From contig JACJOC010000065.1 of the NCBI GenBank assembly GCA_014695345.1, positions 205,787-269,786 on the forward strand: a stretch of DNA of 64,000 nt, in the 5' to 3' direction. The DNA is from Cyanobacteria bacterium FACHB-471 (GTDB taxonomy: Bacteria; Cyanobacteriota; Cyanobacteriia; Elainellales; Elainellaceae). Below the pieces are notes generated by a model. The model did not search any database. It was not told the DNA's origin and saw nothing but the letters and a program-made list of their open reading frames with translations. A program made the translations under genes and the position numbers. Below, one piece after another: positions 19,168-26,616 of this stretch. Position 1 is the stretch's first letter; the number at the start of each line of letters is the position of its first letter.

Positions 19168-19772
19168 GGCTGAATCTCCTGGTAAGCCTGCCAGCAGCGC
19201 TCAAATGTGTCGGATGAGATCGCAGTGTCGCTAAAGCAGAGTTGTTCATGGGTGCGAATCAGCGTTTGATAGGGCTGAGGTGGGTTGAGCGTCTGCACCA
19301 GACGCAAATATTCGCCATCGGTGCGGCTCAACTGCTGCAGGATCAGTTCTTTGTCGTTCAAGTTTTGCAGCATTGCCATGTAGAGACAGCGACAGGCTTC
19401 GCGGTAGTCTCCTTGCTGCTGGGCAGTGCGCGATCGCCCCAACCACTCTGAAATGGTTAAGATTTGGGGTTGAGCGTCGGTTGATGGAGCGGGCGATCGC
19501 CCCAGTCGCACGGCAGGATAAAGGTAAGGATTGAGCAATTTGTAAAGTTGCCAGCCAGCCCAACCGACTAGAGCAATCACGAGCAGCCAAAATAGTCCTT
19601 CTAGCAACCAGTCAGGTAGTGACCAATCAAGGACTGGCTGACGATTTAGGTCGTTGCCAAACAGCAATCGTTCGATGAATTCTCCAACCCGTTGCTGCGC
19701 CTGTTGAAGTTGCCAACCCAGACTATTCTTCTGAAATTCGCCCGCTGTCTCAGTTTCGTTTGCTCCGACCAT
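19164..19772 (-). CDS. DUF4129 domain membrane protein, first gene of the MoxR operon
   Basis: The 202-residue protein has one transmembrane helix (LLEGLFWLLVIALVGWAGWQ, about 52-71). A C-terminal DUF4129-like region follows: REACRCLYMAMLQNLNDKEL, then RTDGEYLRLV and a helical end. In other bacteria this domain is often attached to transglutaminase proteins and sits next to MoxR/DUF58. It is the promoter-proximal gene here, and the next gene overlaps its stop. The start at 19772 is an ATG, close to the stop of the GNAT gene (19788) on the same strand. Confidence 0.8.
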   Translation of the reverse strand: MVGANETETAGEFQKNSLGWQLQQAQQRVGEFIERLLFGNDLNRQPVLDWSLPDWLLEGLFWLLVIALVGWAGWQLYKLLNPYLYPAVRLGRSPAPSTDAQPQILTISEWLGRSRTAQQQGDYREACRCLYMAMLQNLNDKELILQQLSRTDGEYLRLVQTLNPPQPYQTLIRTHEQLCFSDTAISSDTFERCWQAYQEIQP

Positions 19773-19787
19773 ATTGCAACTGCTAAT

Positions 19788-20285
19788 TTACACTAGGCGC
19801 GAGAAATATTCCTGCTCCAGGATAGACATGATGACCAGCGAATCGTAGGACTCCTCTCGCCGAACGGCTTCTCGTAGGAGTCCTTCCTGCTTAAAGCCAA
19901 CAGATTCATAGACCCATCGGGCACGCTGGTTATCCTCAAACACATCTAACCACAGTCGATGCGCCTGATATTCCTCAAAAACGCGCTTTTGAATCAGCTT
20001 CAATGCTGTTTTGCCGAATCCTTTCCCTGGTTCTGCGATCACAATTCGAGTCAACTCAATGTTGCGGTGAGGAGACTGAAGCCCAGACAGGATGGTATAA
20101 CCTGCGATCGCTTCTATCCCTACATCCAGATCAGTTTTAATAATCAGGTAATGCTTATCCGGGTCTTGTAAATTTTGCAGATGCTTGTCCCGACTCCAAC
20201 TGAGAATAAATCTGCTAAATTCTTTACGGGCTTCTTGGCTGAGAATGAAGTCAAGGTGGCTTATAGTGCCGGTTTGCAGCTTCAT
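19788..20285 (-). CDS. GNAT family N-acetyltransferase
   Basis: The 165-residue protein has the GNAT fold. The acetyl-CoA pyrophosphate-binding motif A appears as ELTRIVIAEPGKGFGKTALK (about 78-97), and motif B as HRLWLDVFEDNQRARWVYES with GFKQEGLLREA, typical of RimJ/RimL-like enzymes. The acceptor is unknown. It lies only 15 bp upstream of the DUF4129 gene on the same strand and may share the operon transcript. Confidence 0.85.
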   Translation of the reverse strand: MKLQTGTISHLDFILSQEARKEFSRFILSWSRDKHLQNLQDPDKHYLIIKTDLDVGIEAIAGYTILSGLQSPHRNIELTRIVIAEPGKGFGKTALKLIQKRVFEEYQAHRLWLDVFEDNQRARWVYESVGFKQEGLLREAVRREESYDSLVIMSILEQEYFSRLV

Positions 20286-20792
20286 AAGAAAAAGATATTA
20301 CGAAGAGCGTCCAAATTTTAAGGATATTTACAAAGAGAGTTGGTTTGTATAGTTCCCAGGGGCGGATCTACTACTATGGATAGAGAAAGACAGATAAGTT
20401 CCATTCACTTCTCCATCGAAAGATGGCTGCATGAGATGAATCTAAGCATCTCACTCACCGAGTGCCACTTCTCTTCCACTTTTCCTGTGCCACTCGTCCT
20501 GTGATTGAGCGATCGCCCTTTCCCTACAGTTTGACTCACCGTTCTTGACACTTTCTATAGGCTGCATCCAAAACAGCCTTAGAAACGATCAGAGGTCAGT
20601 TTGCCCAGCGCTCCTTTGGTTCATTTAAGTCGCAGTAGTATCTGTTTTACTTGGTTTTGTTAATCTCCCGAGTTTGACGGTTTTGCCCCATCTACAAAAT
20701 TCTCAATTGGGAGAGCAATTGCTATTGAGTTCTGCTGATTTCTAATAGCAATTTCAACTGCTTCTAACCACAAGTTTTTCCAACACAAGCGA
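20286..20792. other. 507 bp intergenic region before the LOV kinase
   Basis: No gene is supported here. The region separates the divergent GNAT gene from the hybrid kinase and should hold both promoters. A small perfect hairpin TGAGATG/CATCTCA occurs at 20432-20453, and the direct repeat GTGCCACT occurs twice around 20461-20497. Stop codons are frequent in all frames. Confidence 0.5.
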
Positions 20793-23471
20793 ATGAAAAC
20801 AACCCAGCCTCACGCGATAACGGCGAGGCCTAACCCCTTGCTTCAGCATCGCATGTTCAATGAAACTCACTACAGCGAGAAAATTCAGGCAGAAATTGAG
20901 CAGAGGTTTGGATTTTTTCCGCCTTTCTTTGCCCCAGCGATGCAGAACCCTCTGGTGCTAGAAAATCTGTGGCAGCAGACTCTTCAGCTCTATGTCAACA
21001 ATCCACTGCCTGCTTTATTTAAGGAAAAACTTTCTGCTTATTTGTCTCGCTTTTGTGCGGTTCCGTACTGCATGATTTGTCACAGTTGTTCCCTGTTTGA
21101 GTTGGGAATGGAGTCGCGCCAAATTCTAGAATTGCTAGAATCTTCTCCCCCTACCGAAACTGAAATTGACCAGCATCTAGACTTTTTGGCAAAACAATCC
21201 GCTCCACTAGAGTTTCCGGAGCCAAATTCTGGGCTGGAAGCTAGCATCCTAACCTGTGCGATTTTTATTGCCCTGCAACATGATCGGGCTGAGTGTTGCC
21301 GCACTGAGCTACGCCGATTGTTGGGAACGACACTCTATCAATATCTAACTCTTTTTATTGCTTATATTAGAACTTGCCATACTTGGATGGAGTCAAATCC
21401 AGATGTGGTCAATGAGTCTGATCTACGAGTTCAGAACTATTTTCAAGATTTAACGGAAGGTGAGCCTGCACTGGCTGACTTCTTTATGAACTATTGGGAA
21501 CGGGTGCAGCGCGATCGCCAAACCTGGGCAGCTCAGCAAGCGGCGATCGCTGAACGCAAACGCAGTGAAGCCGCGATACGAGACATCGCAGTCGAAAACC
21601 TGCGCCTAGCTCGCGTAGTAGCTGCCACCTCAGAGGGCATCCTGATTACTGATCCCAACCAGCCCGATAACCCAATCATTTACTCGAATCCAGCCTTCTC
21701 TCGAATCACAGGATACGAGCCAGAGGAAATCATCGGGCGCAACTGTCGCTTTTTGCAAGGCGCAGACACCGACCCTCAAACAGTTGCTCAGCTCAGGCAG
21801 GCAATTCAGCAGCAGCAAGAGATCAAAACCACACTGCTGAACTACCGCAAAGACGGACAACCCTTTTGGAATGAGCTAAAAATTTCTCCGGTTTTATCAG
21901 AAACGGGTGAACTGCTCTACTTCGTTGGATTCCAAACTGATGTAACTGAGCAAAAACAGGCAGAACAAAAAATTTGTGAACAGGCTGCTCTGCTCGATGT
22001 CGCCACAGATGGGATTTTTGTCCGTGACTTAAACCATCAAATTCTGTTTTGGAGCAAAGGCGCAGAACGGCTCTACGGCTGGAAAGCAGAAGAAATTCTA
22101 GAGCAAAATGCGATCGAGTTACTCAATCCAGTCACCACACCTCAACTCACTACTGCCTTCAAAACCGTTGTTGAAACTGGGGAATGGCAAGGTGAGTTAC
22201 AGCAAGTGACTCAAACCGGCAAGCCAATCATGGTTGAAAGCCGCTGGACATTGATGCGTGACCAGTCTGGGCAACCTAGAGCCGTTTTAGTGGTCAACAC
22301 CAATATCACCGAGAAAAAACAGCTTGAAGCGCAGTTTCTCCGAGCCCAGCGGATGGAGAGTATTGGCACCTTGGCCAGCGGCATTGCCCACGATCTGAAC
22401 AATGAGCTAACTCCGATCTTGGCGTCAGCACAACTGTTGCTAATGCACTCCAAAATTCAGGAGAACAAACGCCAGCAGCTGTTAGAAAACATTCAAAACA
22501 GCGCCAAACGGGGTGCAACTTTAATTAAGCAGGTTCTCTCTTTTGCACGAGGTGTAGAAGGCAAGCGAACGGTGCTGCAAATCCGACATTTGATATCAGA
22601 AATTCGGCAGATCGTTCAAGAAACTTTTCCCAAATCGGTTGAGGTTCATTTAGATTTACCGAACGATTTGTGGCTAGTGTCTGGAGATGCAACGCAACTC
22701 CACCAGGTACTGATGAATCTCTGTGTGAATGCTCGGGATGCGATGACGGACGGGGGAATGCTGAGCCTGAGTGCAACAAATCTGTGGATTGATGAAAACT
22801 ATACGCGAATGAACCTAGATGCTCAGATTGGTGCATACGTGATGGTTTCAGTCGCAGATACGGGAATGGGCATTCCTCCAGAAGCACTGGATCGAATCTT
22901 TGAACCCTTTTTCACTACAAAAGAGTTAGGTAAAGGAACAGGTTTAGGACTTTCTACGGTGCTTGGCATTGTCAAAAGTCACGGCGGTTTTGTGGAGGTC
23001 TTAAGTTCGGTTGACAGTGGCACCCAGTTTAAGATCTATATTCCTGCGGTGCAGGATGTTGAGACACTGTCTGTCCAGGAAGATGAACCTGTGTCTGGTG
23101 AAGGTGAGTTAATTTTAGTCGTGGATGATGAGGCTGCTATTCGAGAGGTGAATCAAGCTTCGTTGGAAAGCCACAATTATCGAGTGTTAACCGCTTCTGA
23201 TGGGATTGAGGCGATCGCCCAATATGTTCAGCGCAAAGATGAAATTAATCTGGTGTTGATTGATATGATGATGCCCTCAATGGACGGCATGACGGCAATT
23301 CGCACACTCAAAAAAATTGATCCGCAGGTAAAGATTATTGCAGTCAGCGGGCTTTTGTCTAACACCCAAATTCCTGAACCTGTAAACTCCAATATTCAGG
23401 CATTTTTGCCCAAACCTTACACTGCCAAGGAATTGGTGAGAACAATTCATCAAGTGTTGCAGCAAAAATAG
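20793..23471 (+). CDS. Hybrid histidine kinase with AhpD-like N-terminus and a LOV photosensory domain
   Basis: The 892-residue soluble protein contains five domains in order. An AhpD/carboxymuconolactone-decarboxylase-like helical domain spans about 20-220, with the redox-type motif CMICHSC (Cys93, Cys96, Cys99). A PAS domain at about 285-388 is a LOV domain: GRNCRFLQG has the flavin-adduct Cys318, NYRKDGQPFWNEL carries the FMN-contacting Asn residues, and GFQTDVTE carries the late Gln. A second PAS spans about 395-510. HisKA has GIAHDLNN with His533, and HATPase has DTGMGIPPE and GTGLGLS. A C-terminal receiver has VLIDMMMPSMDG with Asp824. It should sense blue light and possibly peroxide or redox state. 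Its stop codon lies at the edge of a palindromic repeat. The ATG is in a plausible position, though no strong RBS is visible. Confidence 0.9.
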   Translation: MKTTQPHAITARPNPLLQHRMFNETHYSEKIQAEIEQRFGFFPPFFAPAMQNPLVLENLWQQTLQLYVNNPLPALFKEKLSAYLSRFCAVPYCMICHSCSLFELGMESRQILELLESSPPTETEIDQHLDFLAKQSAPLEFPEPNSGLEASILTCAIFIALQHDRAECCRTELRRLLGTTLYQYLTLFIAYIRTCHTWMESNPDVVNESDLRVQNYFQDLTEGEPALADFFMNYWERVQRDRQTWAAQQAAIAERKRSEAAIRDIAVENLRLARVVAATSEGILITDPNQPDNPIIYSNPAFSRITGYEPEEIIGRNCRFLQGADTDPQTVAQLRQAIQQQQEIKTTLLNYRKDGQPFWNELKISPVLSETGELLYFVGFQTDVTEQKQAEQKICEQAALLDVATDGIFVRDLNHQILFWSKGAERLYGWKAEEILEQNAIELLNPVTTPQLTTAFKTVVETGEWQGELQQVTQTGKPIMVESRWTLMRDQSGQPRAVLVVNTNITEKKQLEAQFLRAQRMESIGTLASGIAHDLNNELTPILASAQLLLMHSKIQENKRQQLLENIQNSAKRGATLIKQVLSFARGVEGKRTVLQIRHLISEIRQIVQETFPKSVEVHLDLPNDLWLVSGDATQLHQVLMNLCVNARDAMTDGGMLSLSATNLWIDENYTRMNLDAQIGAYVMVSVADTGMGIPPEALDRIFEPFFTTKELGKGTGLGLSTVLGIVKSHGGFVEVLSSVDSGTQFKIYIPAVQDVETLSVQEDEPVSGEGELILVVDDEAAIREVNQASLESHNYRVLTASDGIEAIAQYVQRKDEINLVLIDMMMPSMDGMTAIRTLKKIDPQVKIIAVSGLLSNTQIPEPVNSNIQAFLPKPYTAKELVRTIHQVLQQK

Positions 23472-23538
23472 GAGCGAAGCATTCGGACAATTACTTCCGC
23501 TATTTTCCCAAGTCGCCTGCCGAATGCTTTGCCCCTAC
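23468..23538. repeat. Palindromic MITE-like repeat (GCGAAGCATTCGG family), copy 1
   Basis: The ~71 bp element has terminal inverted repeats: ATAGGAGCGAAGCATTCGG on the left and CCGAATGCTTTGCCCCTAC on the right. It sits between the convergent kinase and SpoIIM genes and provides the stop codons of both: the kinase TAG is at 23469-23471, and the SpoIIM frame ends inside it at 23500. Two further copies are at 50575-50646 and 50832-50900. Confidence 0.85.
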
Positions 23539-24489
23539 AGGGTTTTGTTGCCTGAGATAGATCATTAACCCAATAAATAGCCCCGTCCCCACAATATATT
23601 TCAGCAAATCGGGAACTCCGGGATTGGGTGAGAAAAAGCCTTCAATGAACCCGGCGATCACTAGCATCGGCACCACACCAAAAATCAACTCAGCCGCTTG
23701 TTGGGCGTAGAGCTTCAGTGCATCAACTCGACGATACTGTCCTGGAAATAGGATGGCTCTGGCAAGCAGCAAGCCTGCTGCGGCTGCTAAAAAGATGGCG
23801 GGAATTTCTAGAGAACCGTGTGGAAAAACAAATGCCCAAAATGGATAAGCCAAATTGTTTTGCCCCACCAGAGCAGCGATCGCCCCAATCAGCGCTCCAT
23901 TCAGCAGCAAAATGTAGGTGGTCAGCAGTCCAGCCGTGATTCCGCCTGCCAGAGCCATAAAAGAGACTTGGATGTTATTGATCAGAATATTGGTTGAGGC
24001 AAACGGCTCAATTCCAACAATGGAACCCATCCAAAGTTCCTGGCGATCGCGCACCTGTACAATCAAATCCTGCGGCACAATCAGCGATAGAAAAGTTGGG
24101 TCTTGCCACGCCAGCCACCAGCTGACTAACCCTGCAAAAATGGCCAAAGCCGCCGCCAGCGCAATGTAACCCGCCGATCGCTGCACCGCAGCCGGAAACC
24201 CCCAGCGATAAAACTCTAAAATGGCTTGCCATTCCTGCCGCCGTGACCCCTGATAGATTTGAGCATAGCTACGGGATGCCAAACTCTGTAAATCTTGCAG
24301 CAGCAACTGTCCGACATTTTGGCTGCGGGCCCGCGCCAAGTCTGCTGATACTGAACGATAGAGGCTGGCTAACTCTCGAATTTGATGTGCCTCAAGCGTC
24401 TTTAGCCCGCGCTTCTCAACCTGGTTAAGCAAGGCATCTAGCTGTTTCCAGCTTTTTTCCCGGCGGGCAATCCAACGCTGAATGTTCAT
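23500..24489 (-). CDS. SpoIIM/DUF95 (COG1300) integral membrane protein
   Basis: The 329-residue protein has a cytoplasmic helical N-terminus (MNIQRWIARREKSWKQLDAL) and several transmembrane helices from about residue 105 (for example YIALAAALAIFAGLVSWWLA). It contains the conserved SpoIIM patterns FMALAGGITAGLLTTYILLL and FPHGSLEIPAIFLAAAAGLL. In non-sporulating bacteria this family is of unknown function and is often encoded with RDD, MoxR and DUF58 genes, as here. The last ~12 residues (GAKHSAGDLGK) are read from the palindromic repeat, so the natural C-terminus was probably altered by its insertion. Confidence 0.88.
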   Translation of the reverse strand: MNIQRWIARREKSWKQLDALLNQVEKRGLKTLEAHQIRELASLYRSVSADLARARSQNVGQLLLQDLQSLASRSYAQIYQGSRRQEWQAILEFYRWGFPAAVQRSAGYIALAAALAIFAGLVSWWLAWQDPTFLSLIVPQDLIVQVRDRQELWMGSIVGIEPFASTNILINNIQVSFMALAGGITAGLLTTYILLLNGALIGAIAALVGQNNLAYPFWAFVFPHGSLEIPAIFLAAAAGLLLARAILFPGQYRRVDALKLYAQQAAELIFGVVPMLVIAGFIEGFFSPNPGVPDLLKYIVGTGLFIGLMIYLRQQNPVGAKHSAGDLGK

Positions 24490-24595
24490 ATTTTTTTACT
24501 ACTGTTGGAGGCTTGTCTCAGCGTAGCTTAGGATAGCGTCAACTTCCGCCTTCACTTCTACATACGACATTATTAAAATTACGGGTAGATTGTTT

Positions 24596-25555
24596 ATGAC
24601 TGCTAACCCCAATCCTCAAAATCTGGTGCAACCGCTCGACGTCGGTAATGTGGTCAGTGCCGGAATTCAGCTTTACCGAACTCACTTTCAGCAATACATT
24701 GGCATTTCTCTAATCGCAACGCTGTGGGCACTATTGCCCTTTTTGTTGATTATTCCAATTATCTTGTTTTACACCGCAGTTCAAGCATATTACGGCACTT
24801 TAGGATTAGTGATTCCAGCTTGGATAGTCTTGACGATCTATTGTTCGGCTAAATATTTTGCTGGAGCAGGAGCGATCGCCCGCCTCGCCTTCACCACCTT
24901 AGTCAACCAACCTGAAAGCGTTGAAAGTGCAAAAAGATATGCCGACTTTCGCATGTGGAGCTTTTGGAATATCAACTTTTTGCTGTTGCTGATGTACTTA
25001 GGAGTGTACTTTGTGGCAGTGATTGCACTACTCATTGTCTTGGCTGCAACTGGAGCGTTCAGTTTACTCACCAACCCTGACCCATTCGCTCTTACCAGCA
25101 ATCCAGGACCACTGATCCTCACTGGTTTGTTTGTCTTACTCCTGGTGCTAGCAATTGTGTTTGTGTTCGTCTGGCTCAGTTCTCGACTGGCAGTTGCCGA
25201 TTTGCCACTTGCAGTCGAAAGCGGCTCGAACGCTACACAATCCCTTGGACGCAGCTGGAATTTAACTCACAAAAGTGCTTGGCGAATTGCTCTAATTCTT
25301 TTTATTGCGTTTTTGATTACGATTCCTCTGCAGGCTCTAGCTCAGATATTAGTTAGCACATTTGACTCAATCCTAGCTGCCTCATTTCCACGAGAGTCTC
25401 CCACTTTTGCGCTGTTATCCTTCTCGACTAGCTATATTTTAGGGTTGGTTGCAGGTGTGTTAGTGTTACCTCTCTGGCAAGCGATCAAAGCAGTGATTTA
25501 CAGCGATTTGCGCAGCCGCCGAGAGGGGTTGGGGTTAAAGTTACGCGATTCGTAA
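24596..25555 (+). CDS. Polytopic membrane protein (glycerophosphodiester-phosphodiesterase-membrane-domain-like)
   Basis: The ~319-residue protein has about six predicted transmembrane helices. It begins after the conserved-looking DVGNVVSAGIQLYRTHFQQY, the N-terminal pattern of the DUF/YciC-like membrane domain family. There is a long cytoplasmic-type loop (LAVADLPLAVESGSNATQSL with GRSWNLT) followed by more helices. It is divergent from SpoIIM and followed by the RDD gene on the same strand, which supports a shared membrane-related role. The ATG at 24596 is preferred; a TTG two codons upstream is also in frame. Function is unknown. Confidence 0.78.
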   Translation: MTANPNPQNLVQPLDVGNVVSAGIQLYRTHFQQYIGISLIATLWALLPFLLIIPIILFYTAVQAYYGTLGLVIPAWIVLTIYCSAKYFAGAGAIARLAFTTLVNQPESVESAKRYADFRMWSFWNINFLLLLMYLGVYFVAVIALLIVLAATGAFSLLTNPDPFALTSNPGPLILTGLFVLLLVLAIVFVFVWLSSRLAVADLPLAVESGSNATQSLGRSWNLTHKSAWRIALILFIAFLITIPLQALAQILVSTFDSILAASFPRESPTFALLSFSTSYILGLVAGVLVLPLWQAIKAVIYSDLRSRREGLGLKLRDS

Positions 25556-25561
25556 TAGGAC

Positions 25562-25629
25562 TCCTGCGTGAATGGTAGTGCGGCTTCGCTGCGCTACTAT
25601 TCACGCCTCAAAAAGTGATTCACGCAGGA
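25562..25629 (+). repeat. Nested inverted repeat between two membrane protein genes
   Basis: TCCTGCGTGAAT (25562-25573) is perfectly complementary to ATTCACGCAGGA (25618-25629). Inside, GCGTGAAT can instead pair with the nearer ATTCACGC (about 25599-25606) over an inner GTAG...CTAC stem. The two pairings are mutually exclusive, which is the form of an attenuator, though it may be only a dispersed palindrome. It lies between the genes at 24596 and 25678. Confidence 0.65.
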
Positions 25630-25677
25630 TGTCTAACTCACTAAAGTCTAGAAATTGCCTATTCAGGACTACACACC

Positions 25678-26481
25678 ATGCGCCTTTTCAATCGAATCAC
25701 ACTCTTAACTCCAGAAAGTGTAGAACTGGAGTTTACCCTAGCAGGGATTGGCAGCAGAGCCTTGGCATTGCTGATTGACTATCACATTGTCGCGTTTACG
25801 CTGATTGCTTTGTGGCTGCTTCTAGCATTGATTGCAGGGCAACTGCTTGGTTACCTGGATACCTTGGGATCAAATTATGCGGATTTACCCATTTGGCTAC
25901 TGGCGATCGCCATCCTCATCACTTTTGTGATCGCCACTGGCTATTTTGTCTTCTTTGAGGTGACCTGGCAGGGACAAACCATCGGCAAACGGTTCGCTAA
26001 AATTCGCGTCATTCGAGATGATGGTAGACCTGTAGGTTTATCTCAGGCAGCACTGCGTGCTCTGTTGCGTCCGATTGATGACATTCTGTTTATTGGTGCT
26101 TTCCTGATCCTATTAGGACAAAAGGAAAAGCGAATTGGGGATTGGGTCGCAGGAACGCTGGTGGTACAGGAAGTTCGTCCAGTGGTGAAGGCAGCGATCG
26201 CTGTTTCTCAAGAGGCAGAAAAACTGGCCGCCGAATTACCCCAAATCACTGACCTATCAAAACTGTTGCCGGATGATTTTGCCGTGATTCGAGAGTATCT
26301 TCAAAGGCGAAACTTTATGGAGCGCAACGCCAAAAGTGAGTTGAGTTTACAGTTAGCTCGACAAGCCAGAAACTTGATTAACCTTGAAACCATTCCTGCT
26401 GGACTCACTTCAGATGAGTTTTTGGAAGCCGTTTATTTGGCTTATCAGCAACAGGAGAGAGGAATCAGGGATGAGGGATGA
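25678..26481 (+). CDS. RDD family membrane protein
   Basis: The 267-residue protein starts MRLFNRITLLTPESVELEFT and has the RDD core: AGIGSRALALLIDYHIVAF with Arg and Asp at the first helix, a second helix pair, and FFEVTWQGQTIGKRFAKIRV. It has about three transmembrane helices and a charged C-terminal cytoplasmic region (about 185-267). RDD proteins are commonly neighbours of SpoIIM and MoxR/DUF58 genes; some are linked to ion or sodium tolerance. The start ATG is supported by the conserved N-terminus. Confidence 0.88.
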   Translation: MRLFNRITLLTPESVELEFTLAGIGSRALALLIDYHIVAFTLIALWLLLALIAGQLLGYLDTLGSNYADLPIWLLAIAILITFVIATGYFVFFEVTWQGQTIGKRFAKIRVIRDDGRPVGLSQAALRALLRPIDDILFIGAFLILLGQKEKRIGDWVAGTLVVQEVRPVVKAAIAVSQEAEKLAAELPQITDLSKLLPDDFAVIREYLQRRNFMERNAKSELSLQLARQARNLINLETIPAGLTSDEFLEAVYLAYQQQERGIRDEG

Positions 26482-26524
26482 AAGACCGTCTGCTTCGCTC
26501 ATTATGCGTTCCTAAGTTTCATCT

Positions 26525-26604
26525 GGATGCCGCTCAGGAGGCTCTGCCACTCGTTTTCAATAGACAGAGCCTCTGCATTCCCAGGCAGAGCCTTGGAACG
26601 AGTT
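26525..26604. repeat. Dispersed palindromic repeat (AGGCTCTGCC family)
   Basis: AGGCTCTGCC (26539-26548) is the exact complement of GGCAGAGCCT (26584-26593), with a third GACAGAGCCTCT in between. This repeat type is common in intergenic DNA of filamentous cyanobacteria. A fragment sharing CCAGGCAGAGCCTT is at about 47612-47627. It separates the RDD gene from the convergent amylase gene. The frame read through it is not considered a gene. Confidence 0.7.
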
Positions 26605-26616
26605 CTTCCCTAATTC

